Part shown: piece after piece, positions 24,271-32,083 of the stretch
Layout: each line of letters opens with the position of its first letter
Numbering within the stretch: position 1 is the first letter of the stretch
Assembly: GCF_023516595.1 (NCBI RefSeq)
Contig: NZ_JAMGBG010000103.1
Coordinates: forward strand, 40,258-104,257
DNA length: 64,000 bases
Reading direction: 5' to 3'
Origin: Streptomyces neyagawaensis
Lineage (GTDB): Bacteria > Actinomycetota > Actinomycetes > Streptomycetales > Streptomycetaceae
Notes under the pieces: generated by a model
What the model saw: only the letters and a program-made list of their open reading frames with translations
Databases searched by the model: none
Told to the model about the DNA's origin: nothing
Position numbers and translations under genes: made by a program

Positions 24271-25335
24271 CTACCGATTCGTCGCCGTGACCCAGCGGTC
24301 GAGTACCCTCCGCGCCGCCCCCGAGTCGATCGACTCCGCGGCCCGTTCCATCCCCGCCCGCAGCTGCTCCGCCAGCGGCCCGCTGCCCGGGTCCAGGGCC
24401 ACCAGCGCCGCCGCCGAGTTCAGGAGCACCGCGTCGCGGACCGGGCCCGTCTCCCCCGCCAGCAGGCGCCGTGCGACATCCGCGTTGTAGGACGCGTCGG
24501 CGCCCCGCAGCGCGGACACCGGCACCAGTTCCAGGCCCACGTCCCGCGGATCGAACGTCTCCTCCGTCACCTTGCCGTCGCGGACGACCCACACCCGCGA
24601 CGTCGCCGTGGTCGTCAGCTCGTCCAGCCCGTCGTCGCCGCGGAACACCAGCGACGAGTTGCCGCGCTCGGCGAAGACACCCGCCATGATGGGCGCCATC
24701 CGGGGATCGGCCACGCCGACCGCCTGGGCCCGCACCTTCGCCGGGTTCGCCAGCGGCCCGAGCGCGTTGAACACCGTACGGATGCCCAACTGCCCGCGCG
24801 CGGCGGCCACATGACGCAGCGCCGGGTGGAACTTCACCGCGAAGCAGAAGGTGATGCCCGCTTCCTCGGCGACCTCCGCGACCCGCTGCGGGGTCAGCTC
24901 CAGATTGACGCCCAGCTTCTCCAGCACGTCGGACGCGCCGGAGGCCGAGGACGCGGCCCGGTTGCCGTGCTTGACGACCTTGGCGCCCGTACCGGCGACG
25001 ACGATCGACGACATCGTGGAGATGTTGACCGTCTTGGCGCCGTCGCCGCCCGTGCCGACGATGTCGACGGTCCGCCCCGACACCTCGATCACCTTGGCGT
25101 GCTCGTACAGCGCCCGCACCAGCCCGGTGATCTCGTCGACGGTCTCGCCCTTGGCCCTCAGCGCCACCACGAACCCGGCGATCTGCGCGTCCGTCGCCTC
25201 ACCCCGCATGATCTGGTCCATCGCCCAGAACGTGGCGCCGGCGTCCTGGTCCTGCCCGGCGAGGAGCGCGTTCAGCACCTGGGGCCAGGAACGGTCCGCC
25301 GCGGTGTCGCCTCCGGCGGGGGTCACAGCGCTCAT
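24271..25335 (-). CDS. trpD: Anthranilate phosphoribosyltransferase
   Basis: Second step of tryptophan synthesis: transfers phosphoribose from PRPP to anthranilate. The 354-residue protein shows the family's signatures VDIVGTGGDGAKTVNISTMS (PRPP-binding glycine loop near 92), VVKHGNRAASSASGASDVLE (anthranilate and magnesium contacts) and TVFNALGPLANPA. The ATG lies seven bases after AGGAG. It is monocistronic here, away from other trp genes, as is usual in Streptomyces. Convergent repeats follow its stop codon. I saw no leader peptide. Confidence 0.96.
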   Translation of the reverse strand: MSAVTPAGGDTAADRSWPQVLNALLAGQDQDAGATFWAMDQIMRGEATDAQIAGFVVALRAKGETVDEITGLVRALYEHAKVIEVSGRTVDIVGTGGDGAKTVNISTMSSIVVAGTGAKVVKHGNRAASSASGASDVLEKLGVNLELTPQRVAEVAEEAGITFCFAVKFHPALRHVAAARGQLGIRTVFNALGPLANPAKVRAQAVGVADPRMAPIMAGVFAERGNSSLVFRGDDGLDELTTTATSRVWVVRDGKVTEETFDPRDVGLELVPVSALRGADASYNADVARRLLAGETGPVRDAVLLNSAAALVALDPGSGPLAEQLRAGMERAAESIDSGAARRVLDRWVTATNR

Positions 25336-25427
25336 CAGCCGCTCCTGGTGGTCGTAGCCGCGGGGACGGTCACCGCCCGCGACGCGAGGTCATCGATTGC
25401 TCTCACCCTATCCAGCTCCGAGCACGG

Positions 25428-25466
25428 CGAAGGGCCCCCGTCCGGAGATCGGACGGGGGCCCTTCG
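25428..25466. terminator. 17-bp terminator hairpin after qcrB
   Basis: CGAAGGGCCCCCGTCCG and its exact complement enclose GAGAT, 24 bp beyond the qcrB stop. It closes the ctaE-qcrCAB operon. Confidence 0.88.
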
Positions 25467-25489
25467 ACCGTGTGTGGCGAAGCGGGGGA

Positions 25490-27130
25490 TCAGTGGTGGC
25501 CGTGGCCGCTCGTGATCTCCTTGTACTCCTCGACGCTGGGCTTGAGGATCTGGTTGTCCTCGCCGTAGTAGCCCTTGCTCAGCTTGGCCCGCAGCTTCTC
25601 GCGACGCGTGATCTTGCGGGTGACGCCGTTCTCGTCGACCGCGGGACCGATCTCGGCCGGCTTGTACTGCTCGTGCGCCGTGAGCGTGTGCAGCTGCTCC
25701 TGGCTGAGCGGCTCGTGGACCTCGATGAACTCACCGTGCGGCAGGCGCTTGATGATGCCGGTCTCGCGACCGTGCAGGATCTTGTCCCTGTCGCGGCGCT
25801 GGAGGCCGAGGCAGATGCGCTTGGTGACGATGAACGCGAGGACCGGCGCCACGAAGAACGCGATCCGGACGAACCAGGTGATGGCGTTGATCGACAGGTG
25901 GAAGTGGGTCGCCCAGAGGTCGTTTCCACCACCGATCAGCAGAACCATGTACCAGGTGATCCACGCGACGCCGAAGGCCGTACGGGTCGGGGCGTTGCGC
26001 GGGCGGTCCAGGATGTGGTGCTCGCGCTTGTCGCCGGTGACCCAGGACTCGATGAACGGGTAGACCGCGATCGCGACCAGGACCAGCGGGAAGATCACCA
26101 GCGGGATGAACACACCCAGGACGAGCGTGTGACCCCAGAAGTTGATCTCCCAGCCCGGCATCACACGGATCAGGCCCTCGGAGAAGCCCATGTACCAGTC
26201 GGGCTGGGCGCCGGTCGACACCTGGTCCGGACGGTAGGGACCCATCGTCCAGATCGGGTTGATCGTGGCGATCGCCGAGATGATCGCGATGACACCGAAG
26301 ACCAGGAAGAAGAAGCCTCCGGCCTTGGCCATGTACACGGGCAGCAGCGGCATGCCGACGACGTTGTTGTTCGTCTTTCCGGGGCCCGCGAACTGCGTGT
26401 GCTTGTGGTAGAAGACCAGGATCAGGTGCGCCACCACGAGGCCGAGCATGATGCCGGGCAGCAGCAGCACGTGCACCGAGTAGAACCGGGCCACGAAGTC
26501 GCCGCCGGGGAACTCCCCGCCGAAGAGGAAGAACGACAGGTACGTGCCGACGATCGGCACGGACAGGACCGCGCCCTCCATGAAGCGGACACCGGTGCCG
26601 GAGAGCAGGTCGTCCGGGAGCGAGTAACCGGTGAAGCCGGTGAACATGCCGAGGACGAACAGCAGGAAGCCGAACAGCCAGTTGACCTCACGCGGCTTGC
26701 GGAACGCGCCGGTGAAGAACACGCGCATCATGTGCACGAACATGCCGGCGAGGAAGACCAACGCGGCCCAGTGGTGGATCTGCCGGATCAGCAGACCACC
26801 GCGCACCTCGAACGAGATGTGCATGGTCGAGTTGAACGCCTCGGACATCAGCTGGCCCTGCAGCGGGACGTACGGGCCGTGGTACTCCACCTCGTTCATC
26901 GACGGGTGGAAGAACAACGTCAGGTACACACCCGTGAGGATGATGATGATGAAGCTGTAGAGGCAGACCTCACCCAACATGAACGACCAGTGGTCGGGGA
27001 AGATCTTGCGCATGTTGGCCTTGGCCAGGGAGTAGATCCCGAGCCGGCCGTCGGCCCAGTCGGCGACGCGCTCGCCGGCCGGTGCCTTCCCGCGCTTGTC
27101 GCGCGAATCGGTGGTGGTTGCAGTGCTCAT
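25490..27130 (-). CDS. qcrB: Cytochrome bcc complex cytochrome b subunit
   Basis: Membrane cytochrome b of the menaquinol:cytochrome c oxidoreductase (complex III), passing electrons from menaquinol and translocating protons. The 546 residues include about nine membrane helices and the two heme b histidine pairs around IRQIHHWAALVFLAGMFVHM and FYSVHVLLLPGIMLGLVVAH, and WYMGFSEGLIR from the quinol site region. The long charged C-terminal tail after residue 450 is the actinobacterial form. Start ATG overlaps the qcrA stop by 4 bp with GGGAG upstream. Partner of qcrA and qcrC and, in a supercomplex, of the aa3 oxidase. Confidence 0.97.
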   Translation of the reverse strand: MSTATTTDSRDKRGKAPAGERVADWADGRLGIYSLAKANMRKIFPDHWSFMLGEVCLYSFIIIILTGVYLTLFFHPSMNEVEYHGPYVPLQGQLMSEAFNSTMHISFEVRGGLLIRQIHHWAALVFLAGMFVHMMRVFFTGAFRKPREVNWLFGFLLFVLGMFTGFTGYSLPDDLLSGTGVRFMEGAVLSVPIVGTYLSFFLFGGEFPGGDFVARFYSVHVLLLPGIMLGLVVAHLILVFYHKHTQFAGPGKTNNNVVGMPLLPVYMAKAGGFFFLVFGVIAIISAIATINPIWTMGPYRPDQVSTGAQPDWYMGFSEGLIRVMPGWEINFWGHTLVLGVFIPLVIFPLVLVAIAVYPFIESWVTGDKREHHILDRPRNAPTRTAFGVAWITWYMVLLIGGGNDLWATHFHLSINAITWFVRIAFFVAPVLAFIVTKRICLGLQRRDRDKILHGRETGIIKRLPHGEFIEVHEPLSQEQLHTLTAHEQYKPAEIGPAVDENGVTRKITRREKLRAKLSKGYYGEDNQILKPSVEEYKEITSGHGHH

Positions 27131-28185
27131 CCGCGCTCCCAGAAGGCAGGACCGACGGGCTCTTCGAAGTCGCTCAGGGCTTCGAGGTAGCCGTCTTCGC
27201 CGACCGTGATCCGCAGCTGCGGCAGGGCGTGACCCGCGGGACCGAAGATCACCTGGCCCGCGTCGGCGAGGTCGAAGGTGGACTGGTGGCAGGGGCAGAG
27301 CACGTGGTGCGTCTGCTGCTCGTACAGGGAGATCGGGCAACCGACGTGGGTGCAGATCTTCGAGTAGGCCAGGATGCCCTCGTGACCCCACTCCAGTGAC
27401 TTCTTGGACTTGATGTTGTCCGGCTGGATCCGGACGATCATCAGCGCGTCCTTGGCGATGTTCTTCTGGAAGTCGTGGTCGTGCTCGTCGAGGCCGGCCG
27501 GCATGGCGAAGGTCAGCGACCCGACCGCGACGTCCGAGGGACGCAGCGGCTCGCCCGTGTTCATGTTGACGAGCTTCTTGCCCTTGGCCCAGGTGGTGTG
27601 CCGCAGCTTGGTGCCGGGCAGCGGACCGAGGTCGCGCAGCAGGACGACACCGGAGAGCGGGACCATCGCCATCGCGCCGAGCATCGTGTTGCGCACCAGC
27701 TTGCGGCGGCCGATGCCCGACTCGGCGGCACCCTGCTTGAAGTCCGCGTGGACCTTCGCGCGGACCTCGGGAGAGGCCTCGATCGGGTGACGCTCGTCGG
27801 CGACCTCCACATCGGACATCAGGGTGCGGGCCCAGTGGACCGCGCCCGCGCCGATGCAGAACAGGGCCAGGCCCAGGGTGCCGCCCAGCGCGAAGTTCAG
27901 CGCGCTGATGTGCCCGATCGGCCAGACGTAGATCGACCGGTCGACGGGGATCGCGACATACGAGGCGATGAACGCGATGGTGGACAGCATCGACACCGTG
28001 AACAGCAGGGCGACCGTGCGCTCGGACCGCTTGGCGGCCCGCTCGTCGATGTCCTGGATCCGGTGCTCGTGGGGCGGGAGGCCGGGGTCCGCGAAGGGGT
28101 TCTCCTCGTCCGCGACCTTCACCGCGCCGTGCGCGTCGCCCTGCTCAGCAGGCAGGTTCTCTTCTGGAATGTCTTGGCTACTCAT
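27127..28185 (-). CDS. qcrA: Cytochrome bcc complex Rieske iron-sulfur subunit
   Basis: Rieske [2Fe-2S] subunit of complex III. The 352-residue protein is long for the family because of an actinobacterial N-terminal region with three membrane helices (around 60-80, 95-115 and 175-195). A twin-arginine-like GRRKLVRNTMLGAMAMVPL precedes the third helix. The cluster ligands are in CTHVGCPISLY and LCPCHQSTFDL. It starts at ATG 28185, overlapping the qcrC stop, and ends overlapping qcrB. Confidence 0.97.
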   Translation of the reverse strand: MSSQDIPEENLPAEQGDAHGAVKVADEENPFADPGLPPHEHRIQDIDERAAKRSERTVALLFTVSMLSTIAFIASYVAIPVDRSIYVWPIGHISALNFALGGTLGLALFCIGAGAVHWARTLMSDVEVADERHPIEASPEVRAKVHADFKQGAAESGIGRRKLVRNTMLGAMAMVPLSGVVLLRDLGPLPGTKLRHTTWAKGKKLVNMNTGEPLRPSDVAVGSLTFAMPAGLDEHDHDFQKNIAKDALMIVRIQPDNIKSKKSLEWGHEGILAYSKICTHVGCPISLYEQQTHHVLCPCHQSTFDLADAGQVIFGPAGHALPQLRITVGEDGYLEALSDFEEPVGPAFWERG

Positions 28186-28991
28186 GACTTCTTGGCCTTT
28201 GCGGTCCGAGCGGCGACCCACACGGCGACAGCGATCAGCGTGCCGAGACCGAAGACCCAGCCGAACAGGCCCTCGCTGACGGGACCGAGTCCGCCGAGGC
28301 TGAGGCCACCGGGCTCCACGGTGTCATCGCTGTTGACCGCTTCGAGGTACGCGATGATGTCCTTCTTGTTCTCCTCCGACAGCGTGGTGTCGGGGAAGGA
28401 CGGCATGTTCTGCGGGCCGGTCTGCATGGCCTCGTAGATGTGCTTCGGGTCGACACCCTCAAGGCTCGGCGCGTACTTGCCCTCGGACAGCGCACCGCCC
28501 TTGCCGGTGAAGTTGTGGCACTGAGCGCAGTTCGTCCGGAACAGCTCGCCGCCCTCGGCGATGTCCGCGCCCTCGGGGTTGTACGCGTTCTCGGTCGGGA
28601 TCTCGGGACCGGCGCCCAGCGAGGCGATGTACGCCGCGAGCTGGTCGATCTCGGCCTGCGAGTAGATGTTCTTCTTCTTCGGGACCTGCGCGCCGGGCTG
28701 CTGCGCCGGCATACGGCCCGTGCCGACCTGGAAGTCGACGGCAGCCGCGCCCACGCCCACCAGGCTCGGCCCGTCGGAGGTGCCCTCGCCGCCCTTGCCG
28801 TGGCAGCTGGCGCAGCCCACCAAGTAGAGCTTCTTGCCCTCCTCGATGGTGAGGGTCTGGGCGGTTTCATCGGCCTGCGCCTTGTCCGCGGGCGCGAAGG
28901 CGGTGTACAGCCCCCCGGTGGCCGCCAGCGCGATGAGTAGGACGACGACCGCCGCCAGCGGATGGCGTCGTCGTACGGAGAGCTTTTTCAC
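28182..28991 (-). CDS. qcrC: Diheme cytochrome c subunit of the bcc complex
   Basis: Membrane-anchored cytochrome c1/cc replacement that takes electrons from the Rieske centre and feeds the aa3 oxidase directly. The 269 residues comprise an N-terminal signal anchor (AVVVLLIALAATGGLYTAF), two cytochrome c domains with heme motifs CASCH (near 60) and CAQCH (near 155), axial Met candidates in GRMPAQQ and NMPSFPD, and a C-terminal membrane helix (FGLGTLIAVAVWVAA). GTG start at 28991 after GGGG. Overlaps qcrA by 4 bp; ctaE lies 98 bp upstream in the same operon. Confidence 0.96.
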   Translation of the reverse strand: MKKLSVRRRHPLAAVVVLLIALAATGGLYTAFAPADKAQADETAQTLTIEEGKKLYLVGCASCHGKGGEGTSDGPSLVGVGAAAVDFQVGTGRMPAQQPGAQVPKKKNIYSQAEIDQLAAYIASLGAGPEIPTENAYNPEGADIAEGGELFRTNCAQCHNFTGKGGALSEGKYAPSLEGVDPKHIYEAMQTGPQNMPSFPDTTLSEENKKDIIAYLEAVNSDDTVEPGGLSLGGLGPVSEGLFGWVFGLGTLIAVAVWVAARTAKAKKS

Positions 28992-29089
28992 GGATTACCC
29001 CGGTGTCAGGATCTTCTGCGTCGGTGCTTCTGGAAGGGTCGTTCTCGGGATCGAGGCGGGCGTACGGTCCGCCCGGCTCGTCCGCCCGA

Positions 29090-29710
29090 TTACTTGATCA
29101 TGTAGATCGTGGCGAAGAGGCCGATCCAGACGACATCGACGAAGTGCCAGTAGTAGGACACGACGATGGCCGCGGTCGCCTGCTCGTGGGTGAACCTCTT
29201 GGCCGCGTAGGTGCGCCCGAGGACCAGCAGGAAGGCGATGAGGCCGCCCGTCACGTGCAGGCCGTGGAAGCCGGTGGTCAGGTAGAAGACCGAGCCGTAC
29301 GGGTCGGACGAGAGCGACAGGCCCTCGTGCTTGACCAGCTCGGTGTACTCGAAGACCTGACCGCCGATGAAGATCGCACCCATCACGAACGTGACGATGA
29401 ACCACATCCTGAGCTTCTTCACGTCCCCGCGCTCGGCGGCGAACACGCCGAGCTGGCAGGTCAGGGAGGAGAGCACCAGGATCGTGGTGTTGGTCGCCGA
29501 GAACGGGAAGTTCAGGGTGTCGGCCTTCTCGGCCCAGAACGTCGGACCAGTCACCGATCGCAGGGTGAAGTACATCGCGAAGAGGGCCGCGAAGAACATC
29601 AGCTCGGAACTCAGCCAGATGATGGTTCCGACGCTGGTGAGGTTCGGCCGGTTGACCGACGGGTGCGCGTGCCCGGTATCTACTGTCGTTGCTGTCGCCA
29701 CGACCGACAT
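29090..29710 (-). CDS. ctaE: Cytochrome c oxidase subunit III
   Basis: Subunit III of the aa3-type oxidase. The 206-residue protein has five hydrophobic helices, the acidic SSELMFFAALFAMYFTLR, and TTGFHGLHVTGGLIAFLLVLG and SYYWHFVDVVWIGLFATIY, hallmark sequences of the family. It heads the operon with qcrCAB. The start ATG lies inside a perfect 21-nt palindrome and lacks a well-spaced Shine-Dalgarno sequence (the nearest, GGGA, is about 16 bases away), so initiation may be leaderless or structure-controlled. Confidence 0.96.
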   Translation of the reverse strand: MSVVATATTVDTGHAHPSVNRPNLTSVGTIIWLSSELMFFAALFAMYFTLRSVTGPTFWAEKADTLNFPFSATNTTILVLSSLTCQLGVFAAERGDVKKLRMWFIVTFVMGAIFIGGQVFEYTELVKHEGLSLSSDPYGSVFYLTTGFHGLHVTGGLIAFLLVLGRTYAAKRFTHEQATAAIVVSYYWHFVDVVWIGLFATIYMIK

Positions 29711-29721
29711 TATGTCGGTCG
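29701..29721. promoter_or_regulatory. Perfect palindrome over the ctaE start codon
   Basis: CGACCGACAT-T-ATGTCGGTCG: two exact 10-bp arms around one base. The ATG of ctaE is the inner end of one arm. It could be a repressor operator at the transcription start or an mRNA hairpin (8-bp stem, AUAAU loop) that hides the start codon. Confidence 0.65.
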
Positions 29722-29864
29722 CTTATCCCGCCCTCACTCCGGGGGGTGCCGTTCGGAGTGTTGCTCCCTTCCGTACCGGTGCTGACGTGGGGTTCAAGGG
29801 AGTAGCATCCGCGCATCGGTCCCTGTCCGTACGACGTCTGAATCTTCTGCGTAACGGAGGAACA

Positions 29865-30266
29865 ATGCGCCCGACCGCCACGGTGCTGGTGTACAGCGAC
29901 GACTCCAACACCCGTGAACAAGTACGGCTGGCGACCGGCCGGCGCCCCGCCCCGGACGTTCCGTTCGTGGAGTTCCTCGAGTGCGCGACCCCCGCGGCCG
30001 TAGTGAAGGAGCTGGACAAGGGCGGTATCGATGTCTGCGTCCTCGACGGTGAGGCCGTGCCCATGGGGGGCATGGGCCTGTGCCGCCAGATCAAGGACGA
30101 GGTCTTCGAGTGCCCGCCGGTGCTGCTGCTGATCGGCCGGCCGCAGGACGCGTGGCTGGCGACGTGGAGCCGCGCGGACGGTGCGGTGACGCTGCCGGTG
30201 GACCCGGTGGAGTTCGCGTCGGCGCTGGCGTCCCTGCTGCGCCGGAAGCGGGCGCTGAGCGCCTAG
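29865..30266 (+). CDS. Atypical response-regulator receiver domain protein
   Basis: A 133-residue stand-alone domain with the REC fold pattern: acidic pair in LVYSDDSNTREQV (Asp12, Asp13), candidate phospho-acceptor in DVCVLDGEAVPMGGMGLC (Asp61), a PPVLLLIG strand and a C-terminal TLPVDPVEFASALASLL helix. The conserved Lys of the receiver (K-P) is replaced by V-D-P, so it may be a pseudo-receiver that is not phosphorylated normally. No output domain. GGAGG lies five bases before the ATG. It sits between the two respiratory operons, divergent from ctaE, so a link to respiration is possible but unproven. Confidence 0.78.
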   Translation: MRPTATVLVYSDDSNTREQVRLATGRRPAPDVPFVEFLECATPAAVVKELDKGGIDVCVLDGEAVPMGGMGLCRQIKDEVFECPPVLLLIGRPQDAWLATWSRADGAVTLPVDPVEFASALASLLRRKRALSA

Positions 30267-30278
30267 GCCGTACTCGCC

Positions 30279-30298
30279 CGCGCCCCTGAGGGGGCGCG
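30279..30298. terminator. Short convergent terminator hairpin
   Basis: CGCGCCCC-TGAG-GGGGCGCG, an 8-bp stem between the convergent receiver-domain and L,D-transpeptidase genes. Confidence 0.6.
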
Positions 30299-30307
30299 GC
30301 CCTTCCC

Positions 30308-31555
30308 TCACGCCGATTCGGGGCGCAGGCGGGCCTGGATCTCGGAGCGGGGGGCCTGCTTGGTGCCGGCCGTGAGGGCGCTGCCCTCGCGCCACTTCTG
30401 CCAGTCGAGGTTCCAGTCGCCGAAGCCGTTGCCGAAGGGGGCCATCATGTCGCCGGCGGAGTTGACGACCTTGACTATGTCGCCCTCGTTGATCGTGTCG
30501 TAGAACCACTCGGCGTTGTCGCTGCTCATGCCGGTGCAGCCGTGGCTGACGTTGGCGTAGCCCTGGGAGCCGGTGGACCAGGGGGCGGCGTGGACGTACT
30601 CGCCGCTGTTGGTGACCCTGACGGAGTTGTGGACGACCAGGTCGTAGAAGTCCGAGGCACCTATGCTGGCACTGGTCATACGTACGGTGCCTTCCTTGGC
30701 CAGGACGACCTTGACGCCGTTGCGGGTGTCGTAGCCGGGCATCCCCGTGGTGACCGGTATCTCCTTGATGACCTTGTCGTTCTTGTAGACGGTCATCCGG
30801 TGCGCGGCGGCGTCCGTGACAGCGACGATCTTGTCGCCGGTGGTGAGCGTCAGGGGCTCGGCCTTGCCGCCCCAGAGACGGTCACCGATCTTTATGCCCT
30901 CCAGGTTGCTGCGGACCTTGATGGTGGCGCCCGCGGGCCAGTACTCCTTGGGGCGGTAGTGGAGCTTCTTGTCGTCCACCCAGTGCCAGGCGCCCTCCGC
31001 GGCGGGCATGGACTCCACCTTGAGCGCGCGTTCGACGACTGCCCTGGCCGCCTTGTCCTTGACGGCCCTGCTGAGTTCGGCGGTGACGGGCTGGCCGACT
31101 CCGTACTTGCCGCCCTTGGGGCCGAAGGTGACGGTCAGGCGCTTCTTCGCGAGCGGCCGACCGGTGTCGAAGGACCGCTCCTCGCGGCCGGGGGCTCCGT
31201 CGTCGTCCTCGGTGCTCACCCGGACCGTGTAGCGGGCGTTGGCGGCGAGCGGTGAGGTGGAGTGCCAGCGGCTGCCGTCGGCGGAGAGTTCGCCCGCCAC
31301 ATAGCGTCCTGCGGCGTCCACGGCGGTGACGTCGGTGAGGCGTGCGTCGTCCTCGGCGGTGACTTCCAGGGGCTTGTCCGGGTCGGCCTTCTCGCCGTCG
31401 CCGGAGGGGGTGTTGAAGGAGACCTGGTCGGCCGCGTCGTACGGCTTGCCCGAGAGCGGGTGCCCGCCGGAACCGCAGGCGGTGACGCCCGCTCCCAGCG
31501 AGACGACCAGCAGGGTGCAGCTGACGACCGTGCGGTTTCGCGGTGTAGTGCTCAT
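30308..31555 (-). CDS. L,D-transpeptidase lipoprotein (YkuD)
   Basis: A 415-residue envelope enzyme forming 3-3 peptidoglycan cross-links. Lipobox VTAC (Cys27), then two Ig-like domains (about 60-130 and 135-240), then the YkuD catalytic domain from about 245 with YDLVVHNSVRVTNSGEYVH and the active-site motif SHGCTGMSS (His338, Cys340). This matches the mycobacterial LdtMt2-type architecture. All catalytic residues are intact. The ATG at 31555 has TACGTT ending 6 nt upstream and no Shine-Dalgarno sequence, a leaderless pattern. It lies downstream of, but separated by a terminator from, the ctaCDF operon. Confidence 0.93.
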   Translation of the reverse strand: MSTTPRNRTVVSCTLLVVSLGAGVTACGSGGHPLSGKPYDAADQVSFNTPSGDGEKADPDKPLEVTAEDDARLTDVTAVDAAGRYVAGELSADGSRWHSTSPLAANARYTVRVSTEDDDGAPGREERSFDTGRPLAKKRLTVTFGPKGGKYGVGQPVTAELSRAVKDKAARAVVERALKVESMPAAEGAWHWVDDKKLHYRPKEYWPAGATIKVRSNLEGIKIGDRLWGGKAEPLTLTTGDKIVAVTDAAAHRMTVYKNDKVIKEIPVTTGMPGYDTRNGVKVVLAKEGTVRMTSASIGASDFYDLVVHNSVRVTNSGEYVHAAPWSTGSQGYANVSHGCTGMSSDNAEWFYDTINEGDIVKVVNSAGDMMAPFGNGFGDWNLDWQKWREGSALTAGTKQAPRSEIQARLRPESA

Positions 31556-31632
31556 GGCTTCAACGTAGGAACGGCCGTCGGGCGCGGCGCGCCGAGTGGG
31601 CCGAGTGAGGGACACGCGATGCGGCAAACGAG

Positions 31633-31669
31633 GGAAGCCCGGACCTCCTGTGGGAGTGTCCGGGCTTCC
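31633..31669 (-). terminator. Terminator hairpin after ctaF
   Basis: GGAAGCCCGGAC and GTCCGGGCTTCC pair as a perfect 12-bp stem with a 13-nt loop, 16 bp past the ctaF stop. It ends the ctaCDF operon. Confidence 0.82.
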
Positions 31670-31684
31670 GCCGCTCAGCGCGTG

Positions 31685-32083
31685 TTACTGGTTCTGGTTC
31701 TCTCCGCGGTAGTACTCGAAGACCCAGCCCCACAGGCCGACCAGGATGACCGGCAGGGAGAAGTACAGCAGCCACCAGCCGAAGACGACGCCCAGGAAGG
31801 CGAGCGCGCCACCGATGCCGAGGGAGAGCGGCTGCCAGCTGTGCGGGCTGAAGAAGCCCAGCTCGCCCGCGTCGTCCGCGACGTCGGCCTCCTTGTCGTC
31901 CTGCGCGCCCACGTCGACCCGCCGGGCCGTGAAGGCCAGGTAGTAGCCGACCATGATGCACAGGCCGAAGGCCAGGAAGAGCGCCGTGGTACCGGCCGGC
32001 TCCTTCGACCACACGCCATAGACGATCGCCATGGCGAGGACGAAGACGCTCAGCCAGATGAACATCTTGCCCTGGATCTTCAC
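31685..32083 (-). CDS. ctaF: Cytochrome c oxidase subunit IV (actinobacterial)
   Basis: Small fourth subunit of the aa3 oxidase, specific to Actinobacteria. The 132-residue protein has four hydrophobic stretches: FIWLSVFVLAMAIVYGVW, TALFLAFGLCIMVGYYLAF, LSLGIGGALAFLGVVFGWW and FSLPVILVGLWGWVFEYY. A charged loop lies between the second and third. GTG start at 32083 overlaps the ctaD stop (GTGA) with AAGGAGG upstream. Third gene of the ctaCDF operon. Confidence 0.93.
   Translation of the reverse strand: MKIQGKMFIWLSVFVLAMAIVYGVWSKEPAGTTALFLAFGLCIMVGYYLAFTARRVDVGAQDDKEADVADDAGELGFFSPHSWQPLSLGIGGALAFLGVVFGWWLLYFSLPVILVGLWGWVFEYYRGENQNQ

Noticed and set aside
29367..29864. N-terminal extension of the receiver-domain gene
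   Set aside because: The frame is open from 29367 but overlaps ctaE in antisense. GGAGG directly before the ATG at 29865 and the start of the REC pattern mark the real start.
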